DNA from: Lachnospiraceae bacterium UBA1712 | Lineage (GTDB): Bacteria; Bacillota; Clostridia; Lachnospirales; Lachnospiraceae | Length of the DNA stretch: 64,000 nt | Direction of reading: 5' to 3' | NCBI GenBank assembly: GCA_002317175.1 | Contig: DCJA01000035.1 | Span: 15,938 to 79,937, forward strand | Part shown: piece after piece, positions 7,375 to 15,581 of the stretch | How positions within the stretch are numbered: the first letter of the stretch is position 1 | Layout of the letters: each line of letters begins with the position of its first letter | The notes under the pieces: generated by a model | The model's database searches: none | Told to the model about the DNA's origin: nothing | The model's input: only the letters and a program-made list of their open reading frames with translations | Position numbers and translations under genes: made by a program

Positions 7375-8127
7375 TTATTTATATACAAATACTCTGCAGT
7401 TCATCTTTCCTTTTTTACTCAGATTAATACTCTGTGCAAATGAGAACTTTCCCATGCCTCTTACGCTTATTACATCATCCTCCTTAAGCAGCTTTGCATT
7501 TTCGCTACAAAGCTTACCATTTAGGAAAATGAGCCCCTTAGGAAACATATCCAGTGAATCCTGTCTCGAAAGGTTATAGACCTTGGCAATAACAGCATCA
7601 ATTCTCTCTGATGCAACCTGAATGATTTTCTCTTCCAGTCTCGGAGCTGTAATATCACTTACATCCGTTTCAACCACGGCTGATACAGATGTGTGCTTTA
7701 TTCTGCTGAGGTTATCTATAATATATTCACTCATAGATTCTATACAGAACAGACAGGCCTGATTGTCCCTTACGAATATATCACCCAGTGTTTCCCTCTT
7801 GATTCCCAGATTCATAAGTGCCCCCAGGAAATCTCTGTGATTAAGATCATCTGAAAATTTCTTAATCAGAGGTCGTATGACTATAGCCACTATAGGGAAA
7901 TCCTCCTCATAGCCTGTATCCTCCTGCCTGCCAAACCTGATCATTTTTCTTTCAGCCAACTCACAGCCTCCAAATACTTTTGGGCACGCAAAAGCGAGCT
8001 CTCTCTCCATCTCATAGTATTCGGCCAATTCAGCCATGGATAAAAAGCTTGTATAGGTATACTGATTATTGTTATAGCTTCGGTTTGCCAGCTCCTTAAA
8101 GCGGCTTTGCATCGCTGCATCGCTCAT
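7375..8127 (-). CDS. ylmH: YlmH-like RNA-binding protein with S4 domain
   Basis: The 250-residue protein has an N-terminal region MQSRFKELANRSYNNNQYTYTSFL and a middle domain typical of Firmicute YlmH, including LGIKRETLGDIFV. A C-terminal S4 RNA-binding domain spans about residues 178-240 (VSERIDAVIAKVYNLSRQ-like). YlmH acts on ribosomes and translation rescue and is often near cell-division genes. Here it leads into an envelope-gene group. Spacing to the next gene is 14 nt, in keeping with an operon. Confidence 0.85.
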   Translation of the reverse strand: MSDAAMQSRFKELANRSYNNNQYTYTSFLSMAELAEYYEMERELAFACPKVFGGCELAERKMIRFGRQEDTGYEEDFPIVAIVIRPLIKKFSDDLNHRDFLGALMNLGIKRETLGDIFVRDNQACLFCIESMSEYIIDNLSRIKHTSVSAVVETDVSDITAPRLEEKIIQVASERIDAVIAKVYNLSRQDSLDMFPKGLIFLNGKLCSENAKLLKEDDVISVRGMGKFSFAQSINLSKKGKMNCRVFVYK

Positions 8128-8134
8128 CTAAAGC

Positions 8135-8437
8135 TTATACCTCATAATCCATGCATGTTCTGCTGGCAGTGTAAGGACGAACCTTTCCATCAGCAACTGC
8201 TACATGTGCTGGATGAACTGCATATCCCTTAAGTGATGCCTCATCTTCAAAGCTTGAATCGAGCATAACATCGCAGTTTGAGCTTGGAAGTGGAGCGACA
8301 TTAACCTTAATGTCCACAAGACCTGGAATCTGTCCCTTAAGGCCTTCAAGCCCTGCCTTAATTCCTGCCTTAACCTCGGCCTTCTGCTCTGAAGTCAATT
8401 CTTCTTTAAGAGTCCAAAGAATCACATGCTTTACCAT
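8135..8437 (-). CDS. Dabb (stress-responsive A/B barrel) domain protein
   Basis: The 100-residue protein begins MVKHVILWTLKE, has the PGLVDIKV strand, and ends HPAHVAVADGKVRPYTASRTCMDYEV-like. This is the typical pattern of dimeric alpha/beta-barrel Dabb proteins (PF07876). There is no signal or membrane segment. The Clostridia homologues have no assigned reaction. It sits 7 nt upstream of ylmH on the same strand. Confidence 0.85.
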   Translation of the reverse strand: MVKHVILWTLKEELTSEQKAEVKAGIKAGLEGLKGQIPGLVDIKVNVAPLPSSNCDVMLDSSFEDEASLKGYAVHPAHVAVADGKVRPYTASRTCMDYEV

Positions 8438-8467
8438 ATTTATCTCTCCTGTTTATATAAAAAAATA

Positions 8468-8494
8468 GTTCCCGAAATAACTATATTCGGGAAC
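8468..8494 (-). terminator. intrinsic terminator after the degV gene
   Basis: A 9-bp perfect stem GTTCCCGAA/TTCGGGAAC with a 9-nt loop. On the minus strand it is followed by TATTTTTTTATA. It separates degV from the Dabb gene. Confidence 0.85.
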
Positions 8495-8544
8495 CTGTTA
8501 TCTCTCGTCATTATATCACGAAATACGCAATCTAACAAACATCT

Positions 8545-9390
8545 TTATACAACCATAATAAGTCCGCCATCGTTGGCGTACATGGTAGAAACTCCTCTCA
8601 TGTTAAGAATAATTACATCCTTAAATGAAGCCTTGGAAAGGAGTCTGTTCTTAAGTTCTTCTGCTCTTTCAAGACAGTTACAATGAGAAATGGCAACGAT
8701 CTTATCCTCCATATTCTCAGTAACACTTATCAGGCATTCAATCATCTTATCCATGGCACTAGACATACCTCTTGCCTTTGCAAGCTGCTCAATACCGCCT
8801 ATATCTGTCGATCCCATAATAGGTTTAATATTAAGAACTGAGGCTATCTTCTCCTTTTGCCAGCTGATACGTCCTGTTTTTCTAAAGGTTTCAAGAGTCT
8901 CAAGAACAAAAAATGTATGCTGTCCTGCGATATAATTATCAACAGTCTCTACAATCTGTTCAAAACTCATACCTGCTTCTTCACATTCTGCAATCTTCAG
9001 ACCAATCAGTGTCTCTCCAATTGAAGCTGATTTGGAATCAAACACATGTATCTTCTTGCCATTGTCCTCATCCTCATGTTCCGAATCATACATATCCTTG
9101 GCAACCATTGCACTATTATAAGAACCACTCAGCTGAGCTGAAAGAGTAACTACATATACATGCTCTTCCTCTCCCTCCATCTGCTCAAGGAATAATCCAG
9201 GAGCTGGACAGGCTGATTTTGGACCTTCTGCGCTTTCAGCAACCTTCTTTATAAATGATAACTGATCAAAGTTTTCATCATCTACAATATCTTCGCCTTC
9301 AATCTGCAAAATAAGAGGAACATTACAGAAGTTGGACTTTTTCATCTCTTCAGTTAATTCACCACAGCTGTCAATAATAATTTTGTACAT
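8545..9390 (-). CDS. DegV family fatty-acid-binding protein
   Basis: The 281-residue protein begins MYKIIIDSCGELTEEM, the usual DegV start with its ligand-contacting Ser/Cys region. It has a CPAPGLFLE segment, a SAQLSGSYNSA loop and the C-terminal ISHCNCLERAEEL region. DegV proteins bind fatty acids, and some act as FakB subunits that present exogenous fatty acids to the kinase FakA. No fakA gene is nearby. It is flanked by a terminator and looks monocistronic. Confidence 0.85.
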   Translation of the reverse strand: MYKIIIDSCGELTEEMKKSNFCNVPLILQIEGEDIVDDENFDQLSFIKKVAESAEGPKSACPAPGLFLEQMEGEEEHVYVVTLSAQLSGSYNSAMVAKDMYDSEHEDEDNGKKIHVFDSKSASIGETLIGLKIAECEEAGMSFEQIVETVDNYIAGQHTFFVLETLETFRKTGRISWQKEKIASVLNIKPIMGSTDIGGIEQLAKARGMSSAMDKMIECLISVTENMEDKIVAISHCNCLERAEELKNRLLSKASFKDVIILNMRGVSTMYANDGGLIMVV

Positions 9391-9495
9391 AAAATCTATC
9401 TCCCTAATATGTGGTTTTAAAAACTACATATTATATTAATGATATTATATGTACGACCAAAATACAACACATTTATGCTATTTTCTTTTCATCAA

Positions 9496-10062
9496 CTATG
9501 ATATATCCTGCTCTTCTCCAATGAGTTTTACTATTCTCATTGTATGGTTCATACTCTCCAACAGTATTCCAAACATATCCACTGTTTTTATCTTTAGACT
9601 TGATGTGTTGATGCAGGGATGACATCCTACATATTCCCCCTTCAAAACATCCTCATCCACAACCAGCTGCACCCTATTGTCCTTGTCATTCATAAGCCCG
9701 AGTATGCTTACAGAACCAGGTGTAATATCCAGATACTGTTCCATTTCATCTGAAGAAGCAAAGCTTAATCTTGCACAGCCCAGCTGGGAAGGAAGTTCCT
9801 TGGTTTTGAACACCTTATCGCCTGGCATCATAAGGAGATAATATTCAGTATGCTGTCTGTTGGTCAGAAAGAGATTCTTGCACACCACTGCCTCCAATAT
9901 CTTGTCTATCTCAAGACAGGCTTCCATCGTGTCAGCATTGGCATCTGGATGATCGCATCTGTAATACTCAATTCCAAGTTCATCCATTAATCTGTAACAT
10001 CTCTGTTCCTTTTCAAGTCTGCTACTGTAATCAGCAGGACTTCCCTTTTCAAGTTTATACAT
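9496..10062 (-). CDS. prolyl-tRNA editing protein, PrdX/YbaK family
   Basis: The 188-residue protein has an N-terminal DELGIEYYRCDHPDA region, a central CKNLFLTNRQHTEYYLLMM strand, and a C-terminal GCHPCINTSSLKIKT motif. These are typical of free-standing trans-editing proteins that hydrolyse Ala-tRNAPro (ProXp-ala/PrdX). The conserved Lys of the catalytic core is expected in VCKNLFL. It is cytoplasmic. It sits about 20 nt downstream of the MATE gene and may be co-transcribed. Confidence 0.85.
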   Translation of the reverse strand: MYKLEKGSPADYSSRLEKEQRCYRLMDELGIEYYRCDHPDANADTMEACLEIDKILEAVVCKNLFLTNRQHTEYYLLMMPGDKVFKTKELPSQLGCARLSFASSDEMEQYLDITPGSVSILGLMNDKDNRVQLVVDEDVLKGEYVGCHPCINTSSLKIKTVDMFGILLESMNHTMRIVKLIGEEQDIS

Positions 10063-10082
10063 AACTATTACCTCTCAAGCTT

Positions 10083-11429
10083 TTAAATATTGCTATCCTT
10101 ATCCGACTTGGTTCTGTTGATGTATACATAAGCAATAACACACACTATTACTGAAATAAACGACCCGATTGGAGCTGCCCATCCCATAGGATACAGGGTA
10201 TCCTTAAAATGAACAGACGCATAATAGGCAATAGGAATTCTTGCGGTAAGAATAGAAATCGTATTATGAATAAATGATATTCCTGATTTATTATAGGCAC
10301 AGAAATATCCACTAAATACAAAATGAATTCCAGCCACAATACAATCCCATACATAGGAACGCATATACTGGTCTCCTAATACTATTACATCCTTATTATC
10401 TGTGAATAAAGCAACCACATCTGCAGCAATAAACTGGAAAATGACAGAGAAAATAAATCCTATCACCACTGCAATCGATGCCGCATAAAACAGAGTCTGC
10501 CTGGCTCTCTTATGCTCACCAGCTCCATTATTCTGAGCGCAAAGCGCAGACACAGAAGCCAACAGTGAAGAAGGTACCAAGAACAATATTCCAATAAGTT
10601 TTTCTACAATTCCCACTGCAGCAGCATCATTGAGTCCGCGTCTGTTAACAAATATAGTAATTAACAAAAAGGAAATCTGAATAAATCCATCCTGGGCGGA
10701 TATCGGAATGCCTACCTTAAATATACTTCCAACTATAGCCTTATCAATCTTAAAGTCCGCCCTTCCAATTCCAGCTATCATCTGTTTTTTGATGATAGCA
10801 ACAAGGGCTACAAGTACACTTATTATCTGTGCACAGCAGGTCCCCAGTGCTGCTCCCATGGCTTCCAATCCACAGGCACCAATAAACACATAGTCCAAAA
10901 CAATGTTACATACGCATGCAACTGCTATGAAGTACATGGGGCTCTTGGAATCTCCCATTCCTCTGAATATCGAACTTATAATGTTATATGCAGTAATAAA
11001 TGGTATACCAATAAAGCATACTAACAGATAATATCTTGTTCCTGCTACCGCCTCCGTTGGAGTTGACATAACTTCGACAATCAAATTCAGACATATCAAC
11101 AAAATCACAGTTACACAGATAGATACAAGAGCAAAAATTGTAGTTGTATTACCAATCCCCCTGTTTCTTTTTCCCCTGTCCTGAGCCCCAACTGCCTGAC
11201 CTATCATAACAGTTGCGCCCATGGCAAGTCCCACTATCATTACAGTAACCATGTGCATTACCTGGCTTCCAATAGATACAGCTGTGGTACTGTCTACCTG
11301 ACAGTACTGCCCTATTATAAACAGATCAGCCAGTCCATATAATGTCTGCATAAAATAAGACAGCAGAAAAGGCAAAGAAAAATAAACTATATTCTTAAAT
11401 ACACTTCCTGTTGTAAGATTCTTTTCCAT
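10083..11429 (-). CDS. MATE family multidrug/cation efflux transporter
   Basis: The 448-residue protein has about twelve hydrophobic segments in two homologous halves. It has the MATE signatures SLPFLLSYFMQTLYGLADLFI near the N-terminus and a matching GIPISAQDGFIQISF in the second half. It would export organic compounds in exchange for Na+ or H+. A 13-bp inverted repeat lies 32-65 bp upstream of the ATG and could be an operator. The substrate is unknown. Confidence 0.9.
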   Translation of the reverse strand: MEKNLTTGSVFKNIVYFSLPFLLSYFMQTLYGLADLFIIGQYCQVDSTTAVSIGSQVMHMVTVMIVGLAMGATVMIGQAVGAQDRGKRNRGIGNTTTIFALVSICVTVILLICLNLIVEVMSTPTEAVAGTRYYLLVCFIGIPFITAYNIISSIFRGMGDSKSPMYFIAVACVCNIVLDYVFIGACGLEAMGAALGTCCAQIISVLVALVAIIKKQMIAGIGRADFKIDKAIVGSIFKVGIPISAQDGFIQISFLLITIFVNRRGLNDAAAVGIVEKLIGILFLVPSSLLASVSALCAQNNGAGEHKRARQTLFYAASIAVVIGFIFSVIFQFIAADVVALFTDNKDVIVLGDQYMRSYVWDCIVAGIHFVFSGYFCAYNKSGISFIHNTISILTARIPIAYYASVHFKDTLYPMGWAAPIGSFISVIVCVIAYVYINRTKSDKDSNI

Positions 11430-11460
11430 GTTCTATCTACAAATACATCCTTCTACTTTT

Positions 11461-11494
11461 AGTTATGTAAACCCCTGTATCGGTTTACATAACT
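11461..11494. repeat. 13-bp inverted repeat made of two TTATGTAAACC words
   Basis: AGTTATGTAAACC (11461-11473) and GGTTTACATAACT (11482-11494) are perfect inverted copies around an 8-nt loop. No T-run follows on either strand, so it is not a standard intrinsic terminator. It lies upstream of the MATE gene and downstream of the gene at 11527. Confidence 0.75.
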
Positions 11495-11526
11495 ATATAT
11501 TGTATAACAAAAAATTATATACTCAA

Positions 11527-11700
11527 TTAACACATTGAATAGCTCATCATCTCATACTTAACTTTGCTGCCTTCGCAGATTTCTGCAGGCAGAAGCGCTC
11601 TTGCTACCAGCTTGAGATCATCTGATTCCCCGTCAATTTTCTTTAAATTAGCATAATCACCATCAATGCTTACCACTTCATAATAGATTGCTTCAAACAT
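11527..11700 (-). CDS. small hypothetical protein, 57 aa
   Basis: The start is taken as the ATG at 11700 because GAAAGGA lies about 8 nt upstream. A longer frame start would lie inside the preceding gene's terminator hairpin. The protein begins MFEAIYYEVVSIDGDYANL and is a short, beta-rich, soluble polypeptide with a late LLPAEICEGSKVKYE stretch. It resembles small conserved Clostridia proteins of unknown function. I cannot name a domain. Confidence 0.6.
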   Translation of the reverse strand: MFEAIYYEVVSIDGDYANLKKIDGESDDLKLVARALLPAEICEGSKVKYEMMSYSMC

Positions 11701-11715
11701 ATTATTTATCCTTTC

Positions 11716-11740
11716 AAAAAACCACCTGACTGGCAGGTGG
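11716..11740 (-). terminator. intrinsic terminator directly before a ribosome site
   Basis: CCACCTG/CAGGTGG with a 5-nt loop, followed on the minus strand by TTTTTT. The ribosome site of the next gene starts right after the T-run. Confidence 0.85.
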
Positions 11741-11747
11741 CTCAATT

Positions 11748-12293
11748 CTATTTCTGGTTTCTTTTTACAATTGCTACGTAAGAATTAATTCTTTCAGCAA
11801 AAAATTTGTTCATACCCTTTTCTATTACCTTATCATTGGACAGCTTAAATCCCATCATGGGAAGGAAAGAAAAGATAAGCCATGCAATTGCAAATGCTAT
11901 TAATCCCACAATCAGACGAGTGCTTCCCATCTGTTCTCCAATTGTAGAAAATGCAGCTCCCATAAAAGCAGCTAAAATAAACTGAAAAATGAAAAGAGCT
12001 ATTACAGCCGAACGATGATTCCTCTTTTCAAAATGGTAGTTAATTCTTGTCGTAGAATCAGCTAACTCAACAAGTTTTAAATCAATTGTTTTTGCCTTTG
12101 AAAAAATATTGGTATACAATAACTGAATTTCTGCTTCTGTTCTTTTGGCAATATCTTTTTTTACATCAATATGATAATTATCTCTTACATCTGTAAGATT
12201 ACCTGGAACCTTTAACAGGCCATTTATTGCTGTTGATGTAACAGCAAGCGTTGCATTTACCGCAATGGATGATTCATATACTTTGTTATTCAT
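11748..12293 (-). CDS. membrane protein of unknown function
   Basis: The 181-residue protein has a soluble N-terminal domain of about 95 residues and two hydrophobic segments (about 97-118 and 125-147). A short cytoplasmic tail ends in basic residues. GGAAA precedes the ATG. It ends in a strong terminator. With the two small membrane proteins upstream it forms a compact three-gene cluster at 11748-12763. I do not recognise the family. Confidence 0.65.
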   Translation of the reverse strand: MNNKVYESSIAVNATLAVTSTAINGLLKVPGNLTDVRDNYHIDVKKDIAKRTEAEIQLLYTNIFSKAKTIDLKLVELADSTTRINYHFEKRNHRSAVIALFIFQFILAAFMGAAFSTIGEQMGSTRLIVGLIAFAIAWLIFSFLPMMGFKLSNDKVIEKGMNKFFAERINSYVAIVKRNQK

Positions 12294-12307
12294 AGCATTT
12301 TCCTATA

Positions 12308-12607
12308 TTACAGATTCTGTGCATCGTCAGCTGTTGTTTCAAATACAGCATCGCCTGCAACTTCAGTCTGAAGCTGAGCCTCAAAATCATCCTCTGCTAC
12401 CTTCTGCTTAAGCTTTGTAAGTGAAGCTCCACATAGAACCCATACTATAATTCCGAGTGTTACACCAAGGATTGCAAATACAAGCGTTACAATAGACGCT
12501 GCAAGAAGAAGTCCAAGTCCCTTTACTCTCTTCTGATTCTTAGTCATCAGAATAACTGTCATAATAAGTACTACGACTGATACGGCACCAGTAACAAGAA
12601 GTCCCAT
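12308..12607 (-). CDS. small membrane protein, 99 aa
   Basis: Two or three hydrophobic segments fill residues 3-65 (LLVTGAVSVVVLIMTVILM, then ASIVTLVFAILGVTLG). An acidic cytoplasmic tail follows. The ATG has no Shine-Dalgarno-like sequence. Instead a 15-bp palindrome ends 4 nt before it. Translation may depend on coupling to the 40-aa ORF upstream. The function is unknown. Confidence 0.6.
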   Translation of the reverse strand: MGLLVTGAVSVVVLIMTVILMTKNQKRVKGLGLLLAASIVTLVFAILGVTLGIIVWVLCGASLTKLKQKVAEDDFEAQLQTEVAGDAVFETTADDAQNL

Positions 12608-12610
12608 ATT

Positions 12611-12625
12611 CTGGTATGATACCAG
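12611..12625. promoter_or_regulatory. palindrome abutting a start codon without SD
   Basis: CTGGTATGATACCAG has 7-bp perfect arms around one base. In RNA it would form a tight hairpin immediately before the ATG at 12607. It could be an operator or an RNA control element. Confidence 0.4.
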
Positions 12626-12640
12626 CTTATTCCATGCTTC

Positions 12641-12763
12641 TTAAGTTGTAACATTCTTAGATGCAGAATTAAGAATCTTCATTAATGCATATAAAGCAAT
12701 TGTGATTACGATTTCCACATAGTTAAGAATCTTTGCTCTCTTGATAATAGTATTAGTTTCCAT
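12641..12763 (-). CDS. 40-aa small membrane peptide
   Basis: A strong GAGGAGAAAAGGG purine-rich site precedes the ATG at 12763. The peptide starts METNTIIKRAKILNYVEIV and has one hydrophobic stretch (about residues 14-31) with basic residues on its N-terminal side. It is the first gene of the cluster ending at 11748. The next gene starts 33 nt after its stop codon. Confidence 0.55.
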   Translation of the reverse strand: METNTIIKRAKILNYVEIVITIALYALMKILNSASKNVTT

Positions 12764-12892
12764 ATTCCCTTTTCTCCTCTTCAATAAGACTTCTAAAAAC
12801 TCACGAGTCTAATATTACAAGAACAATGTCTATTAAGTCAACTAATGATTTGATTAGCATACTCTATAGCTATAATTAGCTTAATTCATTAA

Positions 12893-14755
12893 TCACTGTT
12901 TATCTATCTGCTCCGCCAGCTCATTAAGGTACATCCATCTGTCCATCTTCTCTTCCAGTTCTTTTTTCAGTTTCTCCTGCCTGCTCATAAGCTCCGCAAG
13001 CTTAACGGAATTGGTTGCATTAGAAGCCATATCTGTATCACACTGTTCTATTGCTGCTTCAAGCGCGGCTATATCATCATCTATAGTCTCATATTCCCTG
13101 GCTTCTTTATAACTAAACTTCAGTTTTTTCTCATGTCCTCGGGATTCTGAACTGTTTGAATCTCCAGACATTCCCAGATTAGAAGTATCATTATATTTCG
13201 ATTTACATAACTCATCTTCTCTAACTGGTTGTTTACTCTCGTAATCTGTATATCCACCTTCATACTGAGTTAATACACCATTATCTTCAAATGCAATTAT
13301 TCTTCTTACAACACGGTCCAGAAAATATCTGTCATGGCTTACGCATATCACTATTCCCTGAAAACCATCCAGGTAATCCTCCAGAATCTGAAGAGTGGCT
13401 ATATCCAGATCATTGGTAGGCTCATCCAAAATAAGTACGTTGGGTGCACCCATCAATACTTTTAGTAGATTCAGTCTTCTTTTTTCACCACCTGATAATT
13501 TACCCAATTGGCTATACTGCTGTTCTGGAGTAAATAGAAAACGCTCCAGCATAACAGTTGCCGATACTGTTCCATCTGTTGTCTGAACGTACTCCGCCAC
13601 ATCACGAATGTAATCAATGACTCGTTGCTTTGAATCCATATGATCTATGTTATTTAGGTTTACATAATTATCATCATAGTTTTTTAATCCTGGATTATCA
13701 TACATTCCTATTTCCTGAGAATAATAACCCAGTTTCACCGTCTGTCCGACAACTATACTTCCGCTGTCAGGCTGAATCATTCCAACAATCATCTTCATAA
13801 GTGTAGTCTTACCGCAACCATTGGAACCTACAAAACCGATTCTGTCATTTTTCAGGAAATTATATGTAAAATCTTTTATCAGCAATTTTTCTCCATAAGC
13901 CTTGCTGATGTTCTCCAATTCAACTGTGGTCCTTCCCAGTCTGGACACTACAGAGCTCATCTCTACATTGCTGTCATAGCTTGGCGCATTAGCATCCCTT
14001 AGGGCCTCGTATCTCTGAATATGAGCCTTTTGCTTGGTAGTTCTGGCTCTTGCTCCACGCTGAATCCAGGCTATCTCTTTACGCAGGATGGACTGGCGTT
14101 TTCTCTCTGCAGCCTCCATATATTCCAGGCGCTGGGCCTTCTTCTCCAAAAAACCTTCATAGTTCTCGTCATAAGAATATAGTTTTCCCTTATCCAATTC
14201 AACAATTCTGTTGCATACGCAATCCAGAAAATATCTATCATGGGTAACCATTACTATACTGCCTCTAAAGCTTTTAAGTTTCTCCTCCAGATATGATGTC
14301 ATATCTGAATCAAGATGGTTTGTAGGCTCATCAAGTACTAGTATATCGCAGGTTGATAGCAGTACTCTTACAAGGGCAAGTCGCTTTCTCTGACCTCCGG
14401 ATAATTGTGCAGTTTTCTGCTCAAAATCATATACTCCCAGCTTGGTCAGCATAGACTTGGCATCACTCTCACTTATCTCCCCATTTTCTCCAACAACAGC
14501 CTTAATAACACTATCCTCTGGATTAAACTGGGGATTCTGAGGCAGATATCCTATCACCATATTGGTAGCTCTGGTAATCTTCCCTCCGTCCTCCTCTTCC
14601 AGGCCGGCAATGATTCTAAGCAAAGTTGATTTGCCGGTTCCATTGATGCCAATAAGTCCGACTTTCTCATTATCATGCAAGAAAAAGGATGCTTCATCAA
14701 ACAGCATCCTTCCTGTAAAAGATTTACTTATGTTTTCCAATGACAGTATATTCAT
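12893..14755 (-). CDS. uup: ABC-F family ATPase, Uup-like
   Basis: Two ATP-binding cassettes lie in one chain without membrane segments. The first has GINGTGKST and LSGGQRKRLAL, the second GSNGCGKTT and LSGGEKRRLNL. The inter-domain linker carries ARTTKQKAHIQR, and the C-terminus is a coiled coil (about residues 560-615), which together favour Uup over EttA or antibiotic-resistance ABC-Fs. Such proteins act on the ribosome. The ATG at 14755 is chosen because AAGGGA lies 8 nt before it; an upstream GTG lacks a site. The protein is 620 aa. Confidence 0.85.
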   Translation of the reverse strand: MNILSLENISKSFTGRMLFDEASFFLHDNEKVGLIGINGTGKSTLLRIIAGLEEEDGGKITRATNMVIGYLPQNPQFNPEDSVIKAVVGENGEISESDAKSMLTKLGVYDFEQKTAQLSGGQRKRLALVRVLLSTCDILVLDEPTNHLDSDMTSYLEEKLKSFRGSIVMVTHDRYFLDCVCNRIVELDKGKLYSYDENYEGFLEKKAQRLEYMEAAERKRQSILRKEIAWIQRGARARTTKQKAHIQRYEALRDANAPSYDSNVEMSSVVSRLGRTTVELENISKAYGEKLLIKDFTYNFLKNDRIGFVGSNGCGKTTLMKMIVGMIQPDSGSIVVGQTVKLGYYSQEIGMYDNPGLKNYDDNYVNLNNIDHMDSKQRVIDYIRDVAEYVQTTDGTVSATVMLERFLFTPEQQYSQLGKLSGGEKRRLNLLKVLMGAPNVLILDEPTNDLDIATLQILEDYLDGFQGIVICVSHDRYFLDRVVRRIIAFEDNGVLTQYEGGYTDYESKQPVREDELCKSKYNDTSNLGMSGDSNSSESRGHEKKLKFSYKEAREYETIDDDIAALEAAIEQCDTDMASNATNSVKLAELMSRQEKLKKELEEKMDRWMYLNELAEQIDKQ

Positions 14756-14794
14756 TAATTTTTCCCTTAAAATCACTTAATCAATTTACTGATA

Positions 14795-15196
14795 CTACTT
14801 CTTCTCAATATGCATTCCATTGGATGTAATACATGCAACCATATTGCCCAGTCCATCTGTTATCTTGGTCTCGTAATAACAGGTCTTTCTTCCATCTCTG
14901 ATACACTGACACCTTGCAATTAGTTTCATATCTTTGGGTTGACTAAGATAAGTAATTGAACTTGTAGTTGTAAATGTAATCTGGTCACCGCTATTGGATG
15001 CAACTGCAAATGCGAAATCCGCAAGTGTATAAATAGCACCACCCATCACATGGTCTCCAACTGCCATGTGGCGCTTTTCAATGCTAAGTGAACACTGCGC
15101 CCAGTTCTCGCCTATATCATCAATTTCTATGCCTGTTGTACTCATGGCATAAATATCATCTGCAAAATACCCTCTCGCTTCTTCTAAAGTCATCAT
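14795..15196 (-). CDS. PaaI-type hotdog thioesterase
   Basis: The 133-residue single hotdog domain has the PaaI signature HVMGGAIYTLADFAFAVA (about residues 49-66). It would hydrolyse acyl- or aryl-CoA thioesters. GGAGG precedes the first of two adjacent ATGs by 8 nt. The usual His of the HGG motif is replaced in the sequence HVMGG, in which Met precedes the two Gly, so substrate handling may differ. The native substrate is unknown. Confidence 0.85.
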   Translation of the reverse strand: MMTLEEARGYFADDIYAMSTTGIEIDDIGENWAQCSLSIEKRHMAVGDHVMGGAIYTLADFAFAVASNSGDQITFTTTSSITYLSQPKDMKLIARCQCIRDGRKTCYYETKITDGLGNMVACITSNGMHIEKK

Positions 15197-15279
15197 CTTA
15201 TCTGCCTCCAGTTAGTTATTATTCAATATGCACTACAATTAGTTATTCTATGATAAGCACTCCAGTTAATTACTGCATT

Positions 15280-15581
15280 CTATTTTCTCTTTAATGTATT
15301 CAGATAAGCCTTATGCTCATCACTTACCCGAAAACTCTCTCTGGCTTTTTGAATGCTTTTATTATGTGTCCATATATCAAGTCTGTTTTTCTCAATAAAT
15401 CCAATAGTTGCATCCCACTGCTTAGCCAAAGCAGTTGCAAAGTACCATGCAACCATCATATTGACATAGTATTCTTCAGAACGGACTACTGCTACCAACT
15501 CGCGATATTTTGTGTAAGCTTTGCCTGAAAATCAGCATATTGGCTGTCTTGTATCTCCAATAGTCTTTCTGTCAATGTCAT
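15280..15581 (-). pseudogene. AlkD-like DNA glycosylase remnant with internal deletion
   Basis: The ATG at 15581 overlaps the preceding stop as ATGA and opens MTLTERLLEIQDSQYADFQ, an AlkD-type N-terminus. It stops at TAG after about 30 codons. A shifted frame continues at once with VRSEEYYVNMMVAWYFATAL and runs to WTHNKSIQKARESF and the end, which is the AlkD C-terminus. Intact relatives are about 230 aa, so roughly 100 or more central residues are missing. Only about 100 residues remain in two frames, so alkylbase excision activity is almost certainly lost. Confidence 0.75.

Noticed and set aside
15280..15498. 72-codon frame as an independent small gene
   Set aside because: It starts at TTG without a ribosome site and is the C-terminal piece of an AlkD-like protein, so it is described as part of the pseudogene.
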